A stretch of DNA of 64,000 bases from Victivallales bacterium (GTDB taxonomy: Bacteria > Verrucomicrobiota > Lentisphaeria > Oligosphaerales > Oligosphaeraceae), in contig JAFXUD010000062.1 of NCBI GenBank assembly GCA_017535315.1, forward strand, positions 1-64,000. The letters are read 5' to 3'. Positions within the stretch are counted from its first letter, which is position 1, and each line of letters starts with the position of its first letter. The notes beneath the pieces are model-generated. The model worked only from the letters and a program-made list of their open reading frames with translations, searched no databases and had not been told where the DNA came from. Below are positions 42,720 to 52,101 of this stretch, piece after piece. The position numbers and the translations under genes are program-made.

Positions 42720-43796
42720 ATGAGAGTTCTGTTTTGTTTGGGATTATTTTTGCTATTGGCAGGATGCCGAAGCGCAGTGGGGATGGCGGGTGCTCCCGAC
42801 GAATGTAAATTTAATAGGCTGTTTTCGTGGAACGTACCCAAAAATGAAGAGGATTTTGAAAGATGTTCCCAGGCAGGCGTGACAGATATTGTGGTCCATA
42901 ATCAGAGACAATACGATTTGGCATTAAAATATGGTATGACCCCCTATTGGCGATGCTTTATACCAGCAGGTCCGCATCCCCAGGTGATGACTTCCGAGGA
43001 AGAGAAGCATTTTGCCTATATCAATGGCCAGGACATTGACAAAAAGGCCCCTGACAGAATGAAGGAAATCCATCGCAGGCGGCGTGAGCTGAAGCACCGA
43101 TATGGCGGCGAACAAGAGGCACCGCTTGATACGCTCAACAACACAAGAATCCCATGCTTTGCCAGCGACACTGACTTGTCTCTTTCTAGGCAGAAACTGA
43201 ACGATCTTCTGAAAGACGTGCCTCCTGACAACAAAGGCATGTTCTTGGACTTCTTCGGTTATATGAACCATCGCGGATGCTATTGCGAGGGGTGTATCGC
43301 ACGATACAAGCACTACCTGAAAGAGCACAACCTAGAGGACTCTTCGAAAAACAAAGATGAGTTCTATACACAACAGCTGCTTGACTACTATGAAGGCATC
43401 ATCGGCTATATCAAAAGCAAGCATCCTGATTTCAAGATAGTCGCTCACTTCTACCCTGATTTTAGGCCCGACCATCTGTATGGAAACAGAACCAAGGTCG
43501 ATTTTTGCGGACAGACTGTCGCATGGTATTTCAAATGGCCGTCTCCTAAAATCAAGCAATATACCAAATATGTGACTGAACACGCCAAAGATTACTATCC
43601 CTTTGCCGAAGGCGTGCCCTTTGTGGGACTCAATACAGATGCCAGCAGTAGCTTGGGATTCAAGACACCAGAAGAGTTGGAGCAGGAACTCAAAGTCATT
43701 CTGGCGGCTGGCGGCAGAACCCTTATGGTCTGCGATGGACGCTGCATCATCGAACCAGGCTATTTCGAGGTGTTCAGGAAATACTGCGGCAAGTAA
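42720..43796 (+). CDS. Predicted lipoprotein with glycosidase-like TIM-barrel features
   Basis: A 358-residue protein with lipobox LLLAGC (Cys16 region) after a short signal sequence. The mature part has FSWNVPKNEEDFERCSQAGVTDIVVHNQ, KGMFLDFFGYMNHRGCYCEGCIARYKHYL and KIVAHFYPDF, in the style of the hypothetical glycoside hydrolase / alpha-amylase-like barrels in which a DFF/DDF strand precedes a C-x-x-C pair. Function not assigned. The ATG at 42720 is chosen over upstream in-frame ATGs because GGAGG (42710-42714) sits six bases before it. It probably acts at the outer membrane or periplasm on glycans. Confidence 0.68.
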   Translation: MRVLFCLGLFLLLAGCRSAVGMAGAPDECKFNRLFSWNVPKNEEDFERCSQAGVTDIVVHNQRQYDLALKYGMTPYWRCFIPAGPHPQVMTSEEEKHFAYINGQDIDKKAPDRMKEIHRRRRELKHRYGGEQEAPLDTLNNTRIPCFASDTDLSLSRQKLNDLLKDVPPDNKGMFLDFFGYMNHRGCYCEGCIARYKHYLKEHNLEDSSKNKDEFYTQQLLDYYEGIIGYIKSKHPDFKIVAHFYPDFRPDHLYGNRTKVDFCGQTVAWYFKWPSPKIKQYTKYVTEHAKDYYPFAEGVPFVGLNTDASSSLGFKTPEELEQELKVILAAGGRTLMVCDGRCIIEPGYFEVFRKYCGK

Positions 43797-43808
43797 AACT
43801 TCAGTGGC

Positions 43809-43906
43809 AATTAGCAATTAGTAATTAGCAATTTAGCAGGAAAAAAGAAGTGAATGCTGTTCACCATATGTGAATAGTTCTAATTGCTAATTGCTAATTG
43901 CTAATT
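43809..43906. repeat. AATTAGC-heptad element, copy 3
   Basis: About 98 bp: AATTAGCAATTAGTAATT at the left end, CTAATTGCTAATTGCTAATT at the right end, and GAAGTGAATGCTGTTC inside in the opposite orientation to copy 2. It follows the lipoprotein stop by about ten bases and may end its transcript. Confidence 0.8.
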
Positions 43907-43965
43907 TAATTGATGAGGGATTACCGCTAGTTTTGAAATTACCTCTTCATTTTTCAGATTTTGAC

Positions 43966-44013
43966 TTGACAACAGCATAAATGTTGGTATAATTTAACTT
44001 GGTTAGCTAAGTT
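43966..44013 (+). promoter_or_regulatory. Promoter and candidate operator of the GntR/LacI-type regulator
   Basis: TTGACA (43966-43971), 16 bases, TATAAT (43988-43993) is a strong promoter. AACTTGGTTAGCTAAGTT (43996-44013) begins just downstream, with outer AACTT/AAGTT inverted arms, at the start of transcription. It is a plausible autoregulatory operator of the following gene. No AGGAG-type site is visible in the 45-base leader. Confidence 0.6.
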
Positions 44014-44041
44014 GTGTTTTCTGTAGAAACAGTACCAATAT

Positions 44042-45097
44042 ATGCCTAGTGACTTCAAGACCATAGCCAAAACGATTGCGGACGGGATCAAGAGCGGCGT
44101 CTATACGGAGACGCTGCCCTCGATAGCCCGTCTGTCGGAGCAGTTTGACGTGTGTCCTGCCACGGTGAAGCGGATTTTGGCGCAACTGCAGGACTGGGAT
44201 TTGGTCAGTGGCGAGCATGGGCGGTGCGTGCGCATCAACCCGAAGGCGGAGGGGAACGCCTTCTTCCACAAGAATATCGTCATTCTGATAAGCCTTTATA
44301 TGATATCGCTTCCCTACTTTGAAGAGACATTGACGTTGTTGACCAACATGCTGTCAAAACTCTATATGACGACGCATATCTTCTTCACTGAGGAGCAGTT
44401 GGAGGGTTACACCTTTGTGCCAGATTGCATCCTGGCGGTCAGCAACACCTCTATGGTGATGTTGGAAACGCTTAAGGAGAAATATCCCAAGTGTCCCGTG
44501 GTGCGCATGAATAACATATCCAACAACTATTCATTTGTAGAGTCTGACAACATTTATGTCGGCTACGAGGCGATTCGGCATCTGGCGGACGACTGCGGGC
44601 ATCGGCACATCGGGATGATAGCCACGCAGCTGCAATACAAGAAATACTGTTTCCGCCAGCGCTATGACGGCGCAATGAAGTATGCGGCAGAGCACCGCGA
44701 CATCAAGCTGAGCGTGGTGGAGCTGCCCAGTCAGGAGATGTACGGGCACGCCAGCTACCACCAGATGGAGAAACTGATGAAAATGGACCCTGAAATCACG
44801 GGTGTGTTCGCCTCGTGCGACATGCTGGCGGTGGGAGTCTATTCCTACGCCCACCAGCACAACCTCAGAATCCCCGACGACCTGGCGGTGATAGGTTGTG
44901 ACAATGAGAACTACGGGAAATGCCTGATGCCCGCGCTGACCACCTTTGTCGAAAACTACATGGATGTGGCGCAGATGCTCTTCCAGGTGATATTGGATGC
45001 GATTCAGGGCAAAAAGACCAGGCAGGCTCGCTTTACGACACCGATTTTGCTCATTAAAGGCAGTACACGAAAAACAACTGATTTTTCAAAAAAATAA
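44042..45097 (+). CDS. GntR-type DNA-binding / LacI-type sensor transcription regulator
   Basis: A 351-residue regulator. A GntR winged-helix (about 1-70; TIAKTIADGIKSGVY, ARLSEQFDVCPATVKRILAQL) is fused to a periplasmic-binding-protein/LacI-like sensor domain (about 85-340; ILAVSNTSMVMLETL, IRHLADDCGHRHIGMI, GVFASCDMLAVGVYSYAHQHNLRIPDDLAVIGCDN). Such hybrids (AraR-like) respond to a sugar. Next come a pseudopilin, a DUF6067-like enzyme and GH42, so they are likely targets. Own promoter upstream. Confidence 0.88.
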   Translation: MPSDFKTIAKTIADGIKSGVYTETLPSIARLSEQFDVCPATVKRILAQLQDWDLVSGEHGRCVRINPKAEGNAFFHKNIVILISLYMISLPYFEETLTLLTNMLSKLYMTTHIFFTEEQLEGYTFVPDCILAVSNTSMVMLETLKEKYPKCPVVRMNNISNNYSFVESDNIYVGYEAIRHLADDCGHRHIGMIATQLQYKKYCFRQRYDGAMKYAAEHRDIKLSVVELPSQEMYGHASYHQMEKLMKMDPEITGVFASCDMLAVGVYSYAHQHNLRIPDDLAVIGCDNENYGKCLMPALTTFVENYMDVAQMLFQVILDAIQGKKTRQARFTTPILLIKGSTRKTTDFSKK

Positions 45098-45120
45098 CTT
45101 AAAAATGAAAGGAGAGAACC

Positions 45121-45849
45121 ATGAAAATGAAACGTTCATTTACCCTGATTGAGCTGTTGGTGGTCATTGCCATCATCGCGATTCTGGCGGCAATGCTGCT
45201 ACCTGCGTTGAGCAAGGCGCGCGAGAAGGCGCGCCAGATTTCCTGCACCAACAATATAAAGCAGTTGAGGCTGTATGTCTCAATGTATGAAAGTGACCAT
45301 GAGGATGTGCTGATGCCCAGTTCTGCACACGGAAGATACTGGGCACATAATCTCCAAGTTTACGGCTTCTTGCCTGGCTCGGCATCTTCCAGGATACCTG
45401 AGTTCATATGCCCTGCAAAGGCGGGCTTGAGTGCATTCAATGGCACCACGGAATACAAGTTCCCGCGCGTGGATGCGGGCCACTCGTATCAGTATGGCGC
45501 AAACTCGTTCGTGCATAAGGCCTGTACCACCAATCCCACCACCTTGAGGCTGGTCATGCAATTGAAATATCCGAGCCAGACCAGCAGCCTGGCAGATGTG
45601 AAGCAAACCTCCACGACTGGGCAGGCATACATCTACTCAAATGAAAGTGGAGGCCCGATGAAGCGTCTGGATTTCGCGCACAATGGATTGTCCTGCACAA
45701 ATGTGGCTTTTGTCGATGGACATGTAAGCAGCGAGCGTATGGCCCCCCATCTGATTGTTGACGGAAATGGAAATCCTCCTTACATTGCTTATATCAGTCC
45801 CTTCTGGGCATACTATGGCAGTATCTACACCAGCTACAGCTGGAAATAA
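45121..45849 (+). CDS. Second pseudopilin-like protein
   Basis: A 242-residue protein with leader MKMKRS, then [19 protein letters not shown], the same prepilin signature as at 246. Near the C-terminus the spacing is longer: H-X11-DG ([15 protein letters not shown]). GAAAGGAG lies at good distance. Only 24 bases separate it from the regulator, so it is co-transcribed with or follows it. The residue before the Phe is Ser, not Gly. It precedes the glycan enzymes, a recurrent pseudopilin-next-to-hydrolase pattern in these phyla; function unknown. Confidence 0.85.
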   Translation: MKMKRSFTLIELLVVIAIIAILAAMLLPALSKAREKARQISCTNNIKQLRLYVSMYESDHEDVLMPSSAHGRYWAHNLQVYGFLPGSASSRIPEFICPAKAGLSAFNGTTEYKFPRVDAGHSYQYGANSFVHKACTTNPTTLRLVMQLKYPSQTSSLADVKQTSTTGQAYIYSNESGGPMKRLDFAHNGLSCTNVAFVDGHVSSERMAPHLIVDGNGNPPYIAYISPFWAYYGSIYTSYSWK

Positions 45850-45871
45850 GTGACGAGATGATTGCAGAAGC

Positions 45872-45922
45872 CTCATCGGAATGCACCAATGATGGGCGCA
45901 TTTCGGTGAGACTTTTTCTTTT
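45872..45922 (+). terminator. Hairpin terminator after the second pseudopilin
   Basis: CTCATCGGAATGCACC (45872-45887) pairs with GGCGCATTTCGGTGAG (45895-45910), with two G-T pairs and one mismatch, followed by ACTTTTTCTTTTT. It would partly separate the pseudopilin from the DUF6067-like gene. Confidence 0.6.
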
Positions 45923-45939
45923 TAGGAGGTTTGACCATC

Positions 45940-48900
45940 ATGCGCAGGGCTTTTTTTCTACTTTTTGCAAGTTTTTCTTTGCTTCTCGTGGCTGCTGACT
46001 TTTCTGTGCCTTTTCTGAACAAGGCTCCTGCGATTGACGGACACCTTGATGCAGGCGAGTGGGACTTCGCCTTTGCCTTCAGCGGCTCGGCAAAGAACAT
46101 GGATGCCCGCCGCACCACCGTGTGGATGGGCTATGACCGCGACAACATCTACATGGCCATACAGGCGGAGACGCCGCCACGCGGCAGAATGGCCAGCGGC
46201 TCGAAGTGGTTCAACCACCATGACTCCATGGAGCTCTGGTTTGCGCCACCGAAGGAGCTCCGCACCATTGAATCACTGAAACTCGGCGTCTTCCAGACCA
46301 TTGTGAACTTCGAGGAGAACTCCTTTTCACAGCACCATAATCCTGGCTACGGCCTTTCAGCTCGCGAGTGGAAGCACAACGCCTCCATCAAATCGACCGT
46401 CGCAGACGGGCTGTGGACGATGGAGATGGCCTTCCCGCTGAAGGCGATGGGCGTGGAGGGTTCCCCCGAAGGCGACTGGCGCATTATGATCTGCCGCAAC
46501 CATGGCGCGGAACCCAAGCGCCAGGTGCCCATGACAGACGTGGCCAGCTTCGAAGACCCGAACTCCTACTCCGTCTTCCACTTTTCAAAAGAGTGCCTGG
46601 CTGTTCAGCAGCTCTATGTAGAGAATCTTGCTGCGCAGCAGCCCCATGTCTATGACACCAGGCTTCCCCTGTTTTTCCGTGTCGCCAACCCAGGCCTCAA
46701 ACCTGCCACGGCGGATATTGCGCTAACGTTGTCGGACGGCAAGGAGCTTTCCGTCTCCAAGAAGCTTGATGTCGCCCCTGGCAAGGTAGTCGAGCATGAT
46801 TTCACGCAGGAGTGCGCGGCAGAAGACGGCAAATGCAAAATCACCATCGCCGCGAACGGCTGGAACAGGGTTGTCACCTGGACTCCCCCGCAACTGCCTA
46901 TTTGGCGCAACACCGAATCCTACCAGACGCTTTTCTGCAGTTTTGACGCTGGCAAAAAGGACTTCGTCGATTACGCGACGTCTTCTGCCGAAGTGAAGAT
47001 GACACCAGCCGAAGGCGAGTTTGCCACAGTGACAGGCTATACAGCATCGCGTAGCATGCTTGATTTAAGCGGGCGTACCATTGAGTTTCCGAAATCAAAG
47101 CTTTCCTTGCCAGGCGCAGTATCGTTCTGGATGAGGGCCTCCGCGCCACTGGTGCAAGGCAAGACCTACCGCCGTTTCTTCGGCACAATCTTCAAAAACA
47201 CTGGCTACATCTACTTCCAGGAACAGCGTGATGGCGGCTTCCTCGTTGGCTGCCAGTACTTCGGGCCAGACAACCAGACCCCGAAAAACGTGCTTATCGG
47301 GCGTCGCCCCCAGCCTGGCCAATGGATGCACGTGGCAATCAATTTCCTGCCCGAGGCCATGGAAGTCTATATGAACGGCATACGCCGCGCCATCTTGCAG
47401 CACAATTTGAAGATGGACCTTTCTGCGGCGGGCGGTGCCCTGCTCGCAAACGCCAGCTACGCGGACTTCGCCATTTACTCGCGTCCGCTCACCGCTGGTG
47501 AAATCACAGGGCTTTCCCAGGGCGACAAGCTACTGACGGGCACCGTCTCGTGGTACCAGAGCCTGAACAAGCCTGTGGTGGATTTGGTGCTGGACTGCAA
47601 GTCAGTTCCCGAGAAGAAGCTCCAGCTCCAAATCAGAACCGAATCGGACAAGGTGGTGGAGAGCTTCCTGCTGGATTTCAGCAACGGCTACAGCAACGTG
47701 ATAAACGGTCATGAAATGGCCATCATGCACGCTACCGTGCCGTTGTCCAAAAAGCTTGCGGACGGCAAGTACTCCTTCTTTGTCACCAAGCCCAACTCGG
47801 AGTTTCCACTGTATGAAAGAGCCTTCCAGGTCAAGGCGTATCCCTGGCTGCACAACACCATCGGCAAGACGGACAGGCTGATGGCTGGCTTCACACCGTT
47901 GAAGCGCGACGGCAACAAGCTCTCCGCCGTTCTGAAAGAGATGACGCTTGGTGCAAATGGCCTGCCAGAGGCCGTCGTCGCCAATGGCGAAGCCGTTTTG
48001 GCGCGCCCCATGGAAATCGTCGCCGAGGCAAATGGCAAGCCGTTGCCGTGGAATTTCCAAGCACCGACGTTCACGGGCGAGTCCTACACGATTATCACCG
48101 CCGAAAACAGCCTTGAGTGTGATGCGCTCAAAATCCAGGCGAAGCTCCGCATGGAGCAGGACGGCTTGATTCGCTATGATTGGACGCTGGCTGCTGGCAA
48201 AGCACCTCTCCCAACACGCCTCTATATCAATATCCCGATACGCAAGGAAGTGGCGACGCTCTATCACGCCGTCGGCGAGGGTCTCCGCCACAATCCTGCA
48301 GGCTATGTTCCCAAAGGCCAAGGGCTTATTTTCTCCAGCAGGAGCATACCGCAGACGCATTTCGACAGCTTCCTGCCGTACATCTGGGTTGGCAATGAAT
48401 ACAGGGGCCTCTGCTATGCAGCGGACTGGGACAAGGGCTGGTGCCACTCCAAGGAACGCGATGGCGTGCAGCTAATCCGCGAACAGGACGGCACAATCGT
48501 CATCAGGCTCAACCTGCTCAACTCCCCCAAGAAGCTGGCGAAGGACAACACCATCACATTCGCCCTGCTGGCCTCCCCCGTCAAGCCCATGCCTGAAGGT
48601 TGGCGCGGCTGGCGTGATGCCTTCACCACCAAAGCCACGCAGATTTCACGCGCCATGTATGCAAACCTCTACTGGGGTTCCTACTACACCTGGACAGCTA
48701 GATACCCCGCATTCTGCGACTACGGCTACTGGGACAAGCTCTTCGAGACCCAGCGCACAGGCATCATTGACAAGGAGTATATGGACTCCTGGGTGGAGCG
48801 CGTCATGAACGCATACGGCACAGGCGAGACCCCCTGGGTGAACTCTCAGTCGCGCGATTCGGCCCGCTCCCTAATCTCCAACCACACGAAAGCTGCGTTC

Positions 48901-49875
48901 AACATCATGGCTGGTCTGCACGACTACCAGGACAAGAGCATCGTCTATTGCTACACCTGCGACGGTGAGTCAACCGCCAAACTGCCCGAGAGCTCCGTCA
49001 TGCGGGACGAATGGCAAAGCGGCCTGCTAATCAATGAATCCTACGTCGATTATGCCATCTACTATCTGGACAAGATGCTGGAACATGGCTTCAAGGGCCT
49101 CTACAACGACAATGTCTTCCTCTCTGCAAGCAACCACTGGGCGAACGGCGGAGCCTGGATTGACGAGACGGGAACCGTTCACCCCTCGTTGGGGCTGTGG
49201 CGTTGCCGTGAATACAACCGCCGCCAGGTGGTGACTATGATGGACAGAGGCGTGAAGCCCTGGCTCACCCTCCACCACACCAACACGAACATCCTCCCGA
49301 CCATCGGCCTTGGTTCGACCACGATGGGGATGGAGTGGAAGTACGGCGTCAATGACTTCCAGGAGCGCTTCACCTCCGACTACATTCGTGCCGTGTGCAG
49401 CGGTCTCCAGGGGGGCTGCTTCCCAACCGTGCTGGACGGTATCATCGGAGCCAAGACACCAGAGGAGAAGACCTGGGCGACACGCACCATGCTGGCCTCT
49501 CTCCTGCCCCACGAGGTGCAGCCCACCTGCCCTAGAGGCTCGAACTTCAAGCTCATCACCACGGTTCTGGACAAGTTCTACGACTTCGGCACCTGGAAAC
49601 CCGAGTGCGTAACCTTTAACTTCTGGGACGGGAAATCCCCCGTAAAGTGCAGCAATGACGCCCTCAAGCAGGTGACCTACCGCTTGGGCAAGGAGCTGCT
49701 CACATTCGTTGGCAGCTTCGCCGAAGAGGATTTCGCTGCGGAAATGGAGTACGGCAATCCTGTTGCCACAGCCAAAAACGATGAAACCGACCAGTCCCTT
49801 GAGGTGACTGACTCCAAAGTCAAGTTCACCCTGAAAAAGCATGATTTCATCATCATCCGCGTTATACTTGAATGA
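45940..49875 (+). CDS. Large secreted glycan-binding/hydrolase protein, CBM9-like + LamG-like + DUF6067-like
   Basis: A 1311-residue protein with a signal peptide (cleavage after LLLVAA, near 18-19). It has a family 9 carbohydrate-binding-like domain (about 25-220: PAIDGHLDAGEWDFAF, TTVWMGYDRDNIYMAIQAE), a LamG/concanavalin-like region (about 380-540: PGAVSFWMRAS, WMHVAINFLP), and a C-terminal half of the DUF6067 / glycoside-hydrolase-like type (ARYPAFCDYGYWDKLF, GFKGLYNDNVFLSASNH, WLTLHHTNTN). The TIM-barrel fold resembles GH123 enzymes but the substrate is unknown. The start is the ATG at 45940 because AGGAGG (45924-45929) is 10 bases away; TTG at 45931 is too close. Confidence 0.75.
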   Translation: MRRAFFLLFASFSLLLVAADFSVPFLNKAPAIDGHLDAGEWDFAFAFSGSAKNMDARRTTVWMGYDRDNIYMAIQAETPPRGRMASGSKWFNHHDSMELWFAPPKELRTIESLKLGVFQTIVNFEENSFSQHHNPGYGLSAREWKHNASIKSTVADGLWTMEMAFPLKAMGVEGSPEGDWRIMICRNHGAEPKRQVPMTDVASFEDPNSYSVFHFSKECLAVQQLYVENLAAQQPHVYDTRLPLFFRVANPGLKPATADIALTLSDGKELSVSKKLDVAPGKVVEHDFTQECAAEDGKCKITIAANGWNRVVTWTPPQLPIWRNTESYQTLFCSFDAGKKDFVDYATSSAEVKMTPAEGEFATVTGYTASRSMLDLSGRTIEFPKSKLSLPGAVSFWMRASAPLVQGKTYRRFFGTIFKNTGYIYFQEQRDGGFLVGCQYFGPDNQTPKNVLIGRRPQPGQWMHVAINFLPEAMEVYMNGIRRAILQHNLKMDLSAAGGALLANASYADFAIYSRPLTAGEITGLSQGDKLLTGTVSWYQSLNKPVVDLVLDCKSVPEKKLQLQIRTESDKVVESFLLDFSNGYSNVINGHEMAIMHATVPLSKKLADGKYSFFVTKPNSEFPLYERAFQVKAYPWLHNTIGKTDRLMAGFTPLKRDGNKLSAVLKEMTLGANGLPEAVVANGEAVLARPMEIVAEANGKPLPWNFQAPTFTGESYTIITAENSLECDALKIQAKLRMEQDGLIRYDWTLAAGKAPLPTRLYINIPIRKEVATLYHAVGEGLRHNPAGYVPKGQGLIFSSRSIPQTHFDSFLPYIWVGNEYRGLCYAADWDKGWCHSKERDGVQLIREQDGTIVIRLNLLNSPKKLAKDNTITFALLASPVKPMPEGWRGWRDAFTTKATQISRAMYANLYWGSYYTWTARYPAFCDYGYWDKLFETQRTGIIDKEYMDSWVERVMNAYGTGETPWVNSQSRDSARSLISNHTKAAFNIMAGLHDYQDKSIVYCYTCDGESTAKLPESSVMRDEWQSGLLINESYVDYAIYYLDKMLEHGFKGLYNDNVFLSASNHWANGGAWIDETGTVHPSLGLWRCREYNRRQVVTMMDRGVKPWLTLHHTNTNILPTIGLGSTTMGMEWKYGVNDFQERFTSDYIRAVCSGLQGGCFPTVLDGIIGAKTPEEKTWATRTMLASLLPHEVQPTCPRGSNFKLITTVLDKFYDFGTWKPECVTFNFWDGKSPVKCSNDALKQVTYRLGKELLTFVGSFAEEDFAAEMEYGNPVATAKNDETDQSLEVTDSKVKFTLKKHDFIIIRVILE

Positions 49876-49912
49876 TTGAGGGGTTGCTGCAAAACCATAA
49901 AGGAACAGAGTC

Positions 49913-52033
49913 ATGAACACATTTGTTTTAGGTTCCATGTATTGGATTAACCCAAAGTATTCCCTAGATGATTTTCGGAAGGATTTACGTCGTGTCAAAG
50001 AAAACCATCTATCCATGCTGAGGATTTTTATTCAATGGGAGTATGTGGAGCCAAGGCGCAATCAGTTTGACTTTTCCATTTACGACACCTTTTTCCAAGC
50101 AGCGGAGGAAGCTGGGATTGACCTGATGCCGACCCTGTTGTTCTATTTGCCGATGCACCGCCTCCTTGAGCAGGAGGCGAATGGCAACAGTGATGCGGGA
50201 CGGCGCTTTCCCTGCCTGGATCGCCCTGAAATCAGGGAAGGTATTGAACTTTTCTTTTCCAAAACAGTACAGCGCTATCGCCGTTCCCCAGCGCTGAAAA
50301 TCTGGAATATCTGGAATGAACCCACAGATCCTCTTTGCCAGTGTCCCCATTCTCTTGAACAATACGCTCTCTGGCTGAAGCGCAAATATTCCACGCTGGA
50401 GGAGTTGACGCAAGCCTGGGCGGGAGAATACTCTGTGTTCAAGCCCGTGCTTCCCGAATCCATGGCGCAGTTGGATGCCAACTGGCTGAAACAGGTTCTT
50501 GCCCTGCCGCTCAGGGGACGCGACACCGCACTGCGCCTGGATTGGTTAGATTTTCAACAGGAAAATTCAGCAAAGCATCTGGCCTTCTTGGCTGGACTGG
50601 TACGAAAATACGACCCTGACCACGAGTTGCATTCTAACCCTCACTGCACGGTTTCCAACCCCCTTTGGCAGGGCATCTCTCCCTGGAAACTGGCTGCTGA
50701 ACAGACCAGCACAGGCGCCTCCATCCACCCTCACGGAATGCTATCCCGTTTAGAGAGTAAACCAGAGGATTATCCATGGGCGATGTTGTCGGTAATGGAT
50801 CTGGTACGTTCTTGGGCTGCTGGACGCGACGCCTGGATTGGAGAGTACCAGGGAGGCTCAACCTTCTGGAAGCCAAATGCCTATACCACAATGGCCTCCG
50901 ATATTTCCTCAACGCTTTACCATTCCCTTGCCAGGGGATTGAAGGGGCTTCTCTTCTGGGAGTGGCAGTCGTGGCGTTCGGGTATCTTCGAGCCAGGCGA
51001 ATTCAGCCTGCGCAATCCTTCTGACGGTGGGCCTACCGAGCGTTCCCAAGCCGCCGCCGAATTTGGAGTGTTCCTGAAGCAGTACCAGCCTTATCTGGAG
51101 AAGCTGGGGCAACCTCAACCCCAGGTTACCATCCTACATTCAATGGATGAGTTCGCCATAGAAACCGTGCAGGAAAACTGTCAGCGAGGCATCCCATTCC
51201 TGCGTCATTTCAATGCCGCCTACGCCTGCCACCAGGCATTCGCAAAGGCGGGCATCGTTACTGACTTTGTGACGGAAGAGCAATTGGGGAAAGGTGTTCT
51301 AGGCAACTACCGCCTGTTGGTTCTTCCACATGTGCGCATCATGGCGCCAGCCACGGCGGCGGCCATCGAGAAATTTGTGCGAAACGGTGGTTGCCTCTGG
51401 GCAGACGGACGCTGCGCTTTTCTGGACAAGGGGTTGTTCCTGCGCACTACTGTCCCCTGTAATGGGCTGGATAAGATATTCGGTTGCCGTGAAATCGACG
51501 AGGTTGCCCCGCGCGACTACGATCTGGTGGAATTGAAGGATGGTTCTACTATAAAGCCTTGCAGGGAGATTCAGCGGCTTTCCCTTTACGAAGGTGCAGA
51601 GGCGTTGGCAGAGTGCAATGGGTATCCTGTAGCTGTCAGAAACCACTATGGAAAAGGAGTTGCAGAGCTCTGGGGCACCTATCTCTCCGTCAATCCCGAT
51701 TCTTGCTTTGCGTCTCTGCTTACAGGTTTTGCAGTGGATAACGACATTCGGCCTGAAATCAGGATTGCCAGCGGGAATGATGTCATTGTCTCCCTGCTCT
51801 GTGGCGATAATCTGCTTCTGGCAGTGTTCACCTCGTTGGCAAGGCAAACGCAGAAGGTTGTTGCAGAACTGCCTATTCAGTCGGGCAAGATAATGAATGA
51901 CAGTAACGCCGTCCTGACTGGAAACACGCTCACATTCACCATTTCTTGCGGTCAGACATTGCCGCTGATAGTTACGACGAGAAAAGAGATGGGAGCGACA
52001 GGAGGGATGGGAGCGACAGAGCAGAGTACCTAA
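49913..52033 (+). CDS. GH42-family beta-galactosidase
   Basis: A 706-residue GH42 enzyme without signal peptide. The (beta/alpha)8 domain runs to about residue 390 with the acid/base Glu in IWNIWNEP and the probable nucleophile in WIGEYQGG. A GATase-like trimerisation domain (GNYRLLVLPHVRIMAPATAAAIEKFVRNGG) and a beta-sandwich C-terminus follow. It hydrolyses beta-galactosides or related sugars. The last 16 or so residues (MGATGGMGATEQ and following) come from the hairpin element whose AGTACCT provides the TAA stop, so the natural C-terminus probably ended a little earlier. It follows the DUF6067-like gene by 37 bases. Confidence 0.9.
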   Translation: MNTFVLGSMYWINPKYSLDDFRKDLRRVKENHLSMLRIFIQWEYVEPRRNQFDFSIYDTFFQAAEEAGIDLMPTLLFYLPMHRLLEQEANGNSDAGRRFPCLDRPEIREGIELFFSKTVQRYRRSPALKIWNIWNEPTDPLCQCPHSLEQYALWLKRKYSTLEELTQAWAGEYSVFKPVLPESMAQLDANWLKQVLALPLRGRDTALRLDWLDFQQENSAKHLAFLAGLVRKYDPDHELHSNPHCTVSNPLWQGISPWKLAAEQTSTGASIHPHGMLSRLESKPEDYPWAMLSVMDLVRSWAAGRDAWIGEYQGGSTFWKPNAYTTMASDISSTLYHSLARGLKGLLFWEWQSWRSGIFEPGEFSLRNPSDGGPTERSQAAAEFGVFLKQYQPYLEKLGQPQPQVTILHSMDEFAIETVQENCQRGIPFLRHFNAAYACHQAFAKAGIVTDFVTEEQLGKGVLGNYRLLVLPHVRIMAPATAAAIEKFVRNGGCLWADGRCAFLDKGLFLRTTVPCNGLDKIFGCREIDEVAPRDYDLVELKDGSTIKPCREIQRLSLYEGAEALAECNGYPVAVRNHYGKGVAELWGTYLSVNPDSCFASLLTGFAVDNDIRPEIRIASGNDVIVSLLCGDNLLLAVFTSLARQTQKVVAELPIQSGKIMNDSNAVLTGNTLTFTISCGQTLPLIVTTRKEMGATGGMGATEQST

Positions 52034-52073
52034 CGCAATTTCACTGTTCCTCCCGTCTCTCCCGTCCCTTTTA
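51986..52073. repeat. GACGGGAG/AGTACCT hairpin element, copy 3
   Basis: GATGGGAGCGACAGG words lead into AGTACCT (52025-52031), followed by TCCTCCCGTCTCTCCCGTCCC. It covers the last coding bases of the GH42 gene and the convergent gap to dus. Confidence 0.75.
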
Positions 52074-52101
52074 AGCTAGGAATCTTATCGAGCCGTAGTC
52101 T

